A DNA stretch of 8,747 nt, taken from assembly GCA_030751555.1 (NCBI GenBank), contig JASMFX010000142.1:1-8747 (forward strand), written 5' to 3'. How positions within the stretch are numbered: the stretch's first letter is position 1; every line of letters starts with the position of its first letter. The notes under the pieces were generated by a model. The model was not told the DNA's origin. It did no database searches and saw only the letters and a list, made by a program, of their open reading frames with translations. The position numbers and the translations under genes are program-made. This document shows, piece by piece, positions 1-4,941 of this stretch. Source of the stretch: Candidatus Woesearchaeota archaeon. GTDB taxonomy: Archaea > Nanoarchaeota > Nanoarchaeia > Woesearchaeales > CALCXY01.

Positions 1-125
1 CTCTGCTTATCCAACTCAAAGCAAATAAGAGACGGATTTTCCTCTTCAATAATTTTCTTGACTTCATCTAAAGATTGCTGTGCAATATGACTTGTCCCGA
101 TAATAGTAAGATTTCTATACTTCAT
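1..125 (-). CDS. TraB-family protein, N-terminal fragment (runs off the window)
   Basis: Reading the minus strand from the ATG at 125-123 gives 41 codons without a stop up to the window edge. The peptide begins MKYRNLTIIGTSHIAQQSLD and continues to a FELDKQ segment. A strand carrying GTSH, an amphipathic helix with a glutamate-rich stretch, and a following strand ending in ELD are the hallmark start of the TraB/PrgY/GumN family. Members are membrane-associated or soluble proteins with a conserved GTxH and an acidic ELD-type motif; a metal-dependent peptidase role has been proposed for the wider group. The archaeal members have no firm function. The start is supported by a TATA box centred 26 nt upstream, which fits a leaderless transcript; no other in-frame start is seen. 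The C-terminal bulk, including any membrane helices, is not visible. Family assignment is fairly confident; function is not inferred. Confidence 0.8.
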   Translation of the reverse strand, partial: MKYRNLTIIGTSHIAQQSLDEVKKIIEEENPSLICFELDKQ

Positions 126-146
126 TTCAACATGGAATCTAAGATG

Positions 147-155
147 CTATAAAAA
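147..155 (-). promoter_or_regulatory. TATA box of the TraB-like gene
   Basis: On the minus strand this reads TTTTTATAG. Its centre lies about 26 nt before the ATG at 125, the normal archaeal spacing from TATA box to transcription start, so the transcript probably begins at or next to the start codon (leaderless). The motif read on the plus strand (CTATAAAAA) is also TATA-like, but no gene follows at a suitable distance. Confidence 0.5.
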
Positions 156-273
156 CCTTATGAAGCTCTTCCTATCCAAATCATGCTCAAGACATATTCA
201 ATACATTCGCAGAATGCCCTAAGATTATAATTGGAGAGGAGGTATCCTGATATGTATAAAAAAACAGCAAAAA

Positions 274-283
274 GTTTATAAAC
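274..283 (+). promoter_or_regulatory. TATA box of the PRC-barrel gene
   Basis: GTTTATAAAC is a perfect palindromic TATA element preceded by an A-rich BRE-like stretch (CAGCAAAAA). The predicted transcription start is near 303-306, leaving a leader of roughly 22-25 nt that contains the ribosome binding site at 317-322. Confidence 0.55.
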
Positions 284-316
284 AAGTCCTACTTTAAAGA
301 AGCTACAAATATTCAA

Positions 317-322
317 AGGTGA
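317..322 (+). promoter_or_regulatory. Ribosome binding site of the PRC-barrel gene
   Basis: AGGTGA matches the archaeal Shine-Dalgarno core (complement of the 16S 3' end) and sits 5 nt before the ATG at 328. This decides the start: an in-frame GTG at 319 would lie inside the motif, and an in-frame ATG at 337 is too far downstream. Confidence 0.6.
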
Positions 323-327
323 TAAAT

Positions 328-603
328 ATGCTAAAGATGAAGCGAATTTCAGAATCATATGAAATGAAGGTATTTACAGACACTGGAGAGTATTTTGGAG
401 ATGTTGAAGAAGCAATTCTTACATCAACAAAGGTATTTGGTTGGAGAGTTAGAGCAACTAAAAACTCGTTCTTGAATAAGGTACTTGGATCAGCCAAAGG
501 GGTCATTGTCCCACACCAACTTGTAAAGGCAATTGGAGACGTTATGGTGATTAGCAAGGCTGCTGTTCCATCTTATGGTCCAGAAGAAGGCCAAGAAGAG
601 TAA
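328..603 (+). CDS. PRC-barrel domain protein (91 residues)
   Basis: The protein is a single PRC-barrel domain. Residues 14-30 (KVFTDTGEYFGDVEEAI) form the typical first hairpin with a conserved G-x-x-x-G-D-V turn. Residues 59-76 (GVIVPHQLVKAIGDVMVI) match the family's closing strand-helix-strand with its V-P-x-x-x-V-x-x-I-G-D-V pattern. An acidic tail (EEGQEE) ends the protein. PRC-barrels are small beta-barrel modules that mediate protein or RNA contacts. In archaea, short stand-alone versions are common, and some (CdpB-type) work in SepF/FtsZ cell division. Whether this one does cannot be told from sequence. It has its own promoter and ribosome binding site, is divergent from the TraB-like gene and is separated from the downstream regulator by 57 nt that carry a new promoter, so it is probably monocistronic. 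There is no signal peptide or membrane segment, so it is likely cytoplasmic. Confidence 0.82.
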   Translation: MLKMKRISESYEMKVFTDTGEYFGDVEEAILTSTKVFGWRVRATKNSFLNKVLGSAKGVIVPHQLVKAIGDVMVISKAAVPSYGPEEGQEE

Positions 604-609
604 TACTGT

Positions 610-625
610 GGTGAAGATTCTCACC
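610..625 (+). promoter_or_regulatory. Inverted repeat upstream of the trmB-like TATA box (candidate operator)
   Basis: GGTGA-N6-TCACC is a 16-bp imperfect palindrome (12 of 16 positions symmetric) that ends 5 nt before the TATA box of the TrmB-family gene. TrmB regulators bind palindromic operators near the core promoter, so autoregulation is a reasonable inference. Alternatively it is a weak hairpin at the 3' end of the PRC-barrel transcript; no T-tract follows it. Confidence 0.35.
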
Positions 626-629
626 AAAA

Positions 630-640
630 GCTATAAATAA
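630..640 (+). promoter_or_regulatory. TATA box of the TrmB-family regulator
   Basis: GCTATAAATAA is centred about 26 nt before the ATG at 661. There is no Shine-Dalgarno sequence ahead of that ATG (ACAAAAAAGT), so the transcript is probably leaderless. Confidence 0.6.
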
Positions 641-660
641 AGAAACTTCTACAAAAAAGT

Positions 661-1380
661 ATGCTCATTAACACTCTTGAAGAACTTGACCTTACCAAAA
701 CAGAAGCAAGAATATATCTTGCAGTTTTAGAGTTAGGTTCTTGTCTAGCTGGAGAAATAACCAAGAAGACCGGAATTCATAGAAGGTCTGTCTATGATTC
801 AGTAGAACGACTTATTCAGAAAGGCCTGCTGTCTTATATAAAAACTAATAATAGAAAACACTTTGAAGCGATAAACCCAGAAATTTTACTATCCCAGATA
901 AAGGAAAAACAAAACAGTATCAAAGCTATCCTGCCTGAGCTATCCCTAAAATTCAACATGGCAAGAAAGAAACAGGATACAACGTTCTATAAAGGCCAAG
1001 CAGGTCTCAAATCAGTCTTTAATGATCAAATACAAGAGAAAAAAGAGATCCTCGTATTTGGTGCCAGTACTGACATCAACAATGTTTTAAAGTTCTACCT
1101 CCCCCACTATGAAAATGCAAGAAAAAAATATAGAATCCCTGTTAAAATTATCTATGATCAATCAGCAAAAAAAGACACCTTGTTGCATCAAAGACCGTAT
1201 CTTAAAGTAAAATACCTCCCAAAACAATATAGAAGTCCCTCCTCCACTAACATCTATGGAAACAAGGTAGCCATATTGCTGTGGGAAGATGAGCCCCTGG
1301 CCATTGTCATAGACAATAACAAAATAGCAGAATCATACAGAAAATTCTTTGACCTGATGTGGAAAATTGCTAAGCCTTAA
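661..1380 (+). CDS. TrmB-family transcriptional regulator
   Basis: The 239-residue protein has the standard short TrmB layout. Residues 1-75 form a winged helix: helix 1 with LTKTEARIYLAVLELG, a helix-turn-helix at about 28-58 (AGEITKKTGIHRRSVYDSVE, then LIQKGLLSYI) and a wing ending near KHFEAINPE. Residues 75-102 form a lysine-rich linker helix. Residues 106-239 resemble the PLD-like effector domain, starting with TTFYKGQAGLKSVFND, then a strand EILVFGAS, and ending in the usual F-D-x-M-W helix. The extra sugar-binding C-terminal domain of the Thermococcus TrmB paralogs is absent, so no sugar ligand can be assumed. Such proteins act in the cytoplasm as repressors or activators at core promoters. 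The TATA spacing supports a leaderless start at 661. The gene ends exactly where the convergent zinc-ribbon gene ends, with no base between the stop codons. Its targets are unknown; its own promoter, with the palindrome at 610-625, is the nearest candidate. Confidence 0.87.
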   Translation: MLINTLEELDLTKTEARIYLAVLELGSCLAGEITKKTGIHRRSVYDSVERLIQKGLLSYIKTNNRKHFEAINPEILLSQIKEKQNSIKAILPELSLKFNMARKKQDTTFYKGQAGLKSVFNDQIQEKKEILVFGASTDINNVLKFYLPHYENARKKYRIPVKIIYDQSAKKDTLLHQRPYLKVKYLPKQYRSPSSTNIYGNKVAILLWEDEPLAIVIDNNKIAESYRKFFDLMWKIAKP

Positions 1381-1578
1381 TCAATTGGAGCGTTTCGAAC
1401 CACCGGTTTTATAAGGAGTATAAGATGATTTTTGCCTAGCAGAGCTTCTTCTTCCCGTTGTTTCATCATATTCCGATCGCTCATCAAACTTACACTGCTT
1501 ACAAATAATCATTCTAAAACCTAAGTGATCCTCATAACGAATCTTTGTGCTCCCACACTTTGGACATTGCTTAGCCAT
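1381..1578 (-). CDS. Small zinc-ribbon protein (65 residues)
   Basis: The protein begins MAKQCPKCGSTKIRYEDHLG and has two cysteine pairs, C5/C8 (CPKC) and C26/C29 (CKQC), 17 residues apart: a classic one-finger zinc ribbon covering residues 3-34. The remaining 30 residues (rich in Ser, Arg, Lys and Gly) form a basic, probably disordered tail that could contact nucleic acid. Proteins of this size and layout are common in archaea and are usually annotated as TFIIB-like or ribosome-associated zinc ribbons, but nothing here identifies a specific one. It overlaps no gene and is exactly tail-to-tail with the regulator upstream. A minus-strand TATA-like element lies upstream, and AGAGGG at 1589-1584 could act as a ribosome binding site. 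Coding status is well supported by the cysteine pattern; the function is unassigned. Confidence 0.8.
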   Translation of the reverse strand: MAKQCPKCGSTKIRYEDHLGFRMIICKQCKFDERSEYDETTGRRSSARQKSSYTPYKTGGSKRSN

Positions 1579-1599
1579 ACAAACCCTCTAACACCAACA

Positions 1600-1624
1600 A
1601 TTTAAAAGGTTGATGATTTTTAAG
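1600..1624 (-). promoter_or_regulatory. Promoter region of the zinc-ribbon gene
   Basis: Two TATA-like elements read on the minus strand: CTTAAAAATC (1624-1615) and CCTTTTAAAT (1609-1600). The inner one is centred about 26 nt before the ATG (leaderless option). The outer one would give a leader of about 16 nt that includes the AGAGGG ribosome-binding-like motif at 1589-1584. The sequence does not decide between them. Confidence 0.35.
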
Positions 1625-1652
1625 ACTCTGATCAAAATGTGTAAGGTGAATT

Positions 1653-1661
1653 GTTTTTAAG
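1653..1661 (+). promoter_or_regulatory. Possible TATA box of the G-rich RNA
   Basis: GTTTTTAAG lies 17-25 nt ahead of the G-rich block, so a transcript could begin near 1674-1684. It is AT-rich background with a reasonable match only, and its support depends on the block downstream being an RNA gene. Confidence 0.25.
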
Positions 1662-1673
1662 ACCTGTACCTAA

Positions 1674-1837
1674 GGGGGGAGGCTCCACAAAAACTTCAAC
1701 AAGTATACCATAAAAGAAAACTATTCTAGGTAGGGGTGGGACACTCGATACAAGGTAGCATGGTGGGTGGTTAGTACGCTAGAATGAGAACCCATGATAT
1801 AAGGTAGCTCATTGGATGGTATCCCTCCATCCCCTCC
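1674..1837 (+). ncRNA. Candidate structured RNA: G-rich intergenic block
   Basis: Within the 1579-2000 gap this block is conspicuously G-rich (18 of 40 bases between 1731 and 1770 are G) in an otherwise AT-rich region, and it has no open frame of note. Its ends can pair: GGGGGGAGG (1674-1682) with CCTCC at 1824-1828 plus CCCC at 1831-1834, leaving a 2-nt bulge. Inside, ATTCTAG (1723-1729) pairs perfectly with CTAGAAT (1779-1785), and ACTT-CAAC-AAGT (1693-1704) can form a small hairpin. A competing 3' hairpin, GGATGG-N7-CCATCC (1814-1832), excludes the closing stem, so two states are possible. I could not match it to RNase P RNA, SRP RNA, tRNA, or a cobalamin riboswitch by their signature motifs. 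It could also be part of a long untranslated leader of the reductase gene, or a DNA-level binding region. Confidence 0.35.
1747..1808 (+). repeat. Direct repeat GATAYAAGGTAGC, two copies 49 bp apart
   Basis: GATACAAGGTAGC (1747-1759) and GATATAAGGTAGC (1796-1808) agree at 12 of 13 positions, and each is followed by a TGG-rich stretch. A weaker third relative, GGTAGGGGTGGG, lies at 1729-1740. The repeats fall inside the candidate RNA and could be repeated RNA elements or protein-binding sites. Confidence 0.5.
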
Positions 1838-1927
1838 AAAAAAAACAAGAAGCATTTTCAACCACAACATTATTTTCTATTGAGAAAAAAATAATACCCC
1901 TCAACCTAATAATTTCAAAATCACAAA

Positions 1928-1938
1928 CTATATAAATG
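1928..1938 (+). promoter_or_regulatory. TATA box of the first reductase gene
   Basis: ACTATATAAAT is a strong archaeal TATA box. The predicted transcription start is near 1959, giving a leader of about 42 nt before the ATG at 2001 and placing the palindrome at 1963-1977 immediately after the start site. The stretch 1838-1927 between this box and the G-rich block is A-rich and shows nothing else. Confidence 0.6.
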
Positions 1939-1962
1939 TCCTTTGTCCCTAATTGAGTTCCG

Positions 1963-1977
1963 GACAAATAATTTGTC
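1963..1977 (+). promoter_or_regulatory. Perfect palindrome at the transcription start of the first reductase (candidate operator)
   Basis: GACAAAT-A-ATTTGTC has 7-bp perfect arms around a single base. A further TTTGTCC at 1942-1948 is the inverse of GGACAAA at 1962-1968, so the same half-site occurs three times between the TATA box and the leader. A site just after the transcription start is typical of archaeal repressors that block polymerase. The sequence is unlike the bacterial NrdR box. Confidence 0.45.
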
Positions 1978-2000
1978 TTCTCAAAAAAGCAGGCGGTTAC

Positions 2001-4670
2001 ATGACAACAAAAAACGAGGCAGAACTATCTCACGAGTTTTCTGAAAATGAAGAGCAGTTTAATGCCATGTTCACACACAAGAGCAAATTATCTTCATTAG
2101 TCATAGAATCTAAAATTACTGCTTACAAAAAATTATTCTACTCAATAAAAAAATGGCAAGAGACAGGCGAACTACCTATCCACCCTCATGATGACTATCT
2201 TGGAGGAAGTGAATTAGCCCAAGATATCTATAAGAAGAAATATTTACTAAAAGACCTTTCAAACAAATTAATTGAGACCCGACCTGAACAGATGTTTAGA
2301 CGCCTTGCTGCTTATATTGCTTCAGTAGAAGACTCAGAGGAAAAACAAGAACTATTTGCAAAAAAATTTTACAATCTTTTATACAATGGATACTTCCTCC
2401 CTGGTGGAAGAGTTATAGCAGGAGCAGGAGATCTGTTTAGATTAAAAACATTAGCAAACTGCTTTGTTAGCATTATTGAAAAGGATAACATTGAATCTAT
2501 CTACAAGGCAGCATATGAATGTGCCCGCACCTACTCTTACGGAGGGGGCATTGGTGTAGATATCTCAGTTTTAAGACCAAAAAATTCAGTTGTGCATAAT
2601 GCAGCTGATCATTCTACTGGAGCGGTGTCCTTTATGGAAGTCTACTCACTTACAACCGGCCTTATTGGACAATCTGGAAGAAGAGGTGCACTGATGCTTA
2701 CCATGGATGTAAAACATCCTGATGTGTTCAACTTTATCAAAGTAAAAAAAGAATCAAATTGGGTTACAAAGCAAATCATAGATCAGTGCAGATGGTCTAA
2801 CAAATTCCAAGATCATCAATTAGATGAGATTGAAAAAAAGGTTAGAGAAAACACCCAAGTACGATTTGCAAATATATCACTAAAAGTAACAGATGAATTC
2901 ATGCAGGCTGTATATGAGCAAACCATGTATGGAAAAGAAAAAATCCTTGTCTATAAAAAATTAAAATCTTCATCAATAGAAAGTAGACAAGATGAAAAAT
3001 CAGTACACTATGCGTATAGCATTCCTTCAAAGGAAATCGAACACTATGAATTACTTGGCACCTTTGATACTATTGAATCCCTAAACCAGTTCTTAGAGAA
3101 ATTTGCCAATCCTATTTCAAAAAATCAGCTAGATGATGTAAATGCAAGGGATATTTATGGTGACCTAACATTGACAGCAGCTAAAGAAGACTTTGACATC
3201 TCCATAAAAAGAGCAGGAGATTTCTTATTATACTACCACTCCAAAAATGTAGGAGAGATTAAGGAATTGGTAAAGGCAAGAGACATCTGGGACCCTTTTA
3301 TATCCAGTAATTATCAAACAGCAGAACCGGGTTTAATCTTTTGGAGCAGAATGAAAAAATATTCTCCTTCAGATTATCTAGGTAAGCCAATTCTTTCTAC
3401 AAATCCTTGTGGAGAAGTCCCATTAGAAGACGGGGGTGCCTGTAATCTAGGTTCATTAAATCTTTCAAGATTTGTAAAGGAGGGTTATACGGAAAATGCC
3501 TCGGTGGATTGGGAATCCTTAAAAGAAGTCACATATGATGTTATCAGATTCCTTGATAATGTAGTTCTTTGGAATGAAACACTGAACCCACTAGAAAAGC
3601 AAAGAAGATCTGCACATGATACTCGTAGATTAGGATTAGGAATCATGGGCATAGCAGACATGTTTAATCAATTAGGGATTGATTATGATTCAGAAAAGGG
3701 TATTAACCTGCTTGAGAAAATATCATCATTTGTTGCCAACCACTCGTACAGAGCCTCTGCACACCTAGCAGAAGAAAAAGCACCTTCACCAATATTCAAT
3801 TATGGAAAATATAAAGAAAACCCTTTTTTCAATGAAGCGATTGACGATGAAACTAGAACCATAGTAAAAGAAAAAGGACTTCGTAATGTTGCCATTCTCT
3901 CTATAGCTCCAACAGGAACTATTTCAAATGTTATTCTTAGTTATAAAAATAAAGACAAGCATTACGTGGGTGTAAGTAGTGGCATTGAACCTGTTTTCGC
4001 TTTATATTACACAAGAAGATCAGAGTCTTTTGGTAATAAAATGTTCAAGGTGTTCCATTCAACAGTAAAGGCATATCTTGACAAAAAAGGGAAGACTAAA
4101 GAAGCTGAAAAAATTGAAGATGCAGAGTCTCTAAGATCATTACTCCCTGATTATTTTTTTAGAACAGCACATTTTATCTCAGCTGAAAAAAGGGTTGAAA
4201 TTCAGGGTGTAGCTCAGAAATACATTGATCACAGCATCTCTTCCACAGTAAATCTTCCAGAGAGTGTTGATCCTGAAACAATATCAAATATCTATGTACA
4301 AGCCTGGAAAAAAGGGTTAAAAGGAATTACAATCTACAGAGATGGCAGCAGATACCCAATTTTATCAGTTCAAACTCAACAAACTAAATTCCAGAATATC
4401 AAAAATCAAGTTTTCACTGTTAAAGTTGAAGGTCAAGATACAATCACGCTAAAAGGAGATGAAGTATTTACAACTAAAAATGGAACCCTATGCACTCCAT
4501 TCCATGCTGTGGAGAATAATATTCCTGAAGTTAAAATAAGTGAAATAGAAAAACCTGCTGCCAAACCAAAAAAAGATACAGATAAGGCAGAAAAGACTAA
4601 TGGAGAATCCTCTAAAGTTTGTAAAGTAGAGTTAGTTGATGGCCAATTAGTCAAAAGTTGTTCTGAATAA
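2001..4670 (+). CDS. nrdJ: Class II (adenosylcobalamin-dependent) ribonucleotide reductase
   Basis: The 889-residue enzyme reduces ribonucleotides to deoxyribonucleotides with a cobalamin-generated thiyl radical. Visible elements in order: an N-terminal helical region with the IETRPEQMFRRLA entry motif (91-103); redox cysteine C154 (LANCFV); GGGIGVD (181-187); QSGRRGALM (224-232); the triad NPCGE with N468, thiyl C470 and E472; second redox cysteine C481 (GGACNLGSLNLS); RRLGLGIMGIADM (542-554); phosphate loop APTGTIS (636-642); SSGIEPVFAL; and ITIYRDGSR closing the barrel at 784. A tail of about 105 residues ends with C874 and C887, the likely redox shuttle, spaced CX12C rather than closely. 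About 120 residues (303-424) are inserted before the AEPG motif (441-444), as in long NrdJ forms. No ATP-cone is present. The start is ATG 2001, with a weak AGGCGGT 3 nt before it; an in-frame TTG at 1953 would precede the predicted transcript start. No thioredoxin or NrdR gene lies nearby. Confidence 0.93.
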   Translation: MTTKNEAELSHEFSENEEQFNAMFTHKSKLSSLVIESKITAYKKLFYSIKKWQETGELPIHPHDDYLGGSELAQDIYKKKYLLKDLSNKLIETRPEQMFRRLAAYIASVEDSEEKQELFAKKFYNLLYNGYFLPGGRVIAGAGDLFRLKTLANCFVSIIEKDNIESIYKAAYECARTYSYGGGIGVDISVLRPKNSVVHNAADHSTGAVSFMEVYSLTTGLIGQSGRRGALMLTMDVKHPDVFNFIKVKKESNWVTKQIIDQCRWSNKFQDHQLDEIEKKVRENTQVRFANISLKVTDEFMQAVYEQTMYGKEKILVYKKLKSSSIESRQDEKSVHYAYSIPSKEIEHYELLGTFDTIESLNQFLEKFANPISKNQLDDVNARDIYGDLTLTAAKEDFDISIKRAGDFLLYYHSKNVGEIKELVKARDIWDPFISSNYQTAEPGLIFWSRMKKYSPSDYLGKPILSTNPCGEVPLEDGGACNLGSLNLSRFVKEGYTENASVDWESLKEVTYDVIRFLDNVVLWNETLNPLEKQRRSAHDTRRLGLGIMGIADMFNQLGIDYDSEKGINLLEKISSFVANHSYRASAHLAEEKAPSPIFNYGKYKENPFFNEAIDDETRTIVKEKGLRNVAILSIAPTGTISNVILSYKNKDKHYVGVSSGIEPVFALYYTRRSESFGNKMFKVFHSTVKAYLDKKGKTKEAEKIEDAESLRSLLPDYFFRTAHFISAEKRVEIQGVAQKYIDHSISSTVNLPESVDPETISNIYVQAWKKGLKGITIYRDGSRYPILSVQTQQTKFQNIKNQVFTVKVEGQDTITLKGDEVFTTKNGTLCTPFHAVENNIPEVKISEIEKPAAKPKKDTDKAEKTNGESSKVCKVELVDGQLVKSCSE

Positions 4671-4759
4671 CAGAAGACTGCCTATCTTATTATAGCTCAC
4701 CAGATCCCCACGCTTTAGCGTGGGGTTTTCTGGCTCGCAATATAGTAAGCAGTCTTCTG
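4671..4759. repeat. 89-bp long inverted repeat with a GC-rich core hairpin
   Basis: It starts on the base after the stop codon of the first reductase. Outer arms CAGAAGACTGC (4671-4681) and GCAGTCTTCTG (4749-4759) are perfect 11-bp complements. Inside, after a 5-nt bulge, TTATTATA (4687-4694) pairs with TATAGTAA (4741-4748) with one G-U; then CCAGA (4700-4704) pairs with TCTGG (4729-4733); then CCCCACGC pairs with GCGTGGGG around a TTTA loop (4706-4725). Nearly the whole 89 bp folds into one hairpin. The core resembles terminal hairpins of IS200/IS605-type elements, so a mobile-element remnant or MITE-like palindrome is possible; no target duplication is seen. It could equally be a 3'-end structure of the nrdJ mRNA. 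Confidence 0.6.
4706..4729 (+). terminator. Possible transcription terminator of the first reductase gene
   Basis: An 8-bp perfect GC-rich stem (CCCCACGC/GCGTGGGG, loop TTTA) is followed directly by TTTT. This looks like an intrinsic terminator 36 nt after the stop codon. Archaeal termination depends mainly on longer T-tracts, so the short TTTT makes the call tentative. It is the core of the larger inverted repeat at 4671-4759. Confidence 0.35.
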
Positions 4760-4765
4760 GGATTA

Positions 4766-4831
4766 CAATTTTGAGCTAGTACAGGAATCTGTATCCTCAA
4801 CTTGAAAGTTAAGGTTTTAGGCTCAAAATTG
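4766..4831. repeat. Second long inverted repeat, 66 bp, foldable as a three-way junction
   Basis: Perfect 11-bp arms CAATTTTGAGC (4766-4776) and GCTCAAAATTG (4821-4831) enclose two further hairpins: ACAG-GAAT-CTGT (4781-4792) and a longer one at 4795-4814 with CCT/AGG and AACTT-GA-AAGTT pairing across one mismatch. It begins 6 bp after the first inverted repeat and lies upstream of the predicted promoter of the second reductase, so it is not in that gene's leader. A small structured RNA, an extended 3' untranslated region of the first reductase mRNA, or a MITE-like remnant are the options. Confidence 0.5.
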
Positions 4832-4876
4832 AAATAAGCAATATTTCATACTAAATAACGAACAAATCTTCAAAAA

Positions 4877-4890
4877 TGCCTAAATAGGCA
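4877..4890 (+). promoter_or_regulatory. Perfect palindrome just upstream of the second reductase TATA box (candidate operator)
   Basis: TGCCTA-AA-TAGGCA has 6-bp perfect arms with A-runs on both sides and ends 2 nt before the TATA element. It occupies the BRE/upstream position, where archaeal activators or repressors bind. Its sequence is unrelated to the GACAAAT palindrome of the first reductase, which suggests a different regulator. Confidence 0.45.
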
Positions 4891-4891
4891 A

Positions 4892-4902
4892 AAATTTAAA
4901 TG
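4892..4902 (+). promoter_or_regulatory. TATA box of the second reductase-like gene
   Basis: AAATTTAAATG is centred near 4897, predicting transcription from about 4923 and a leader of roughly 18 nt before the ATG at 4942. No Shine-Dalgarno sequence is present in that leader. The box therefore supports separate transcription from the first reductase. Confidence 0.5.
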
Positions 4903-4941
4903 CTATGAATGATTCCCTATTCTTATTAGAACTGCTCAAAA

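Noticed and set aside
158..358. 66-codon minus-strand frame across the traB/PRC-barrel intergenic region
   Set aside because: It overlaps two promoters and the PRC-barrel start, and its sequence shows no motif or ribosome binding site.
303..557. 84-codon minus-strand frame opposite the PRC-barrel gene
   Set aside because: It is antisense to a well-supported gene with no recognisable motif and no promoter.
1611..1631. C/D-box guide RNA (TGATGA, 11 nt, CTGA)
   Set aside because: A single box pair with good spacing is present, but no second C'/D pair follows and the stretch is the promoter region of the zinc-ribbon gene.
1674..1837. RNase P RNA, SRP RNA, tRNA or cobalamin riboswitch
   Set aside because: None of the signatures (GAGGAAAGTCC-type and ACAGAA motifs, GGAAGGAAGC, T-arm GGTTCGA, B12 box) is present.
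1953..2000. TTG at 1953 as the start of the first reductase
   Set aside because: It lies upstream of the transcript start predicted from the TATA box (about 1959) and would add 16 residues not expected in the family; the ATG at 2001 fits better.
2907..3270. Intein in the first reductase (inteins are frequent in these genes)
   Set aside because: The insertion at residues 303-424 has no Cys/Ser start block or terminal His-Asn, and lies away from the usual intein sites; it resembles the insertion of long NrdJ forms.
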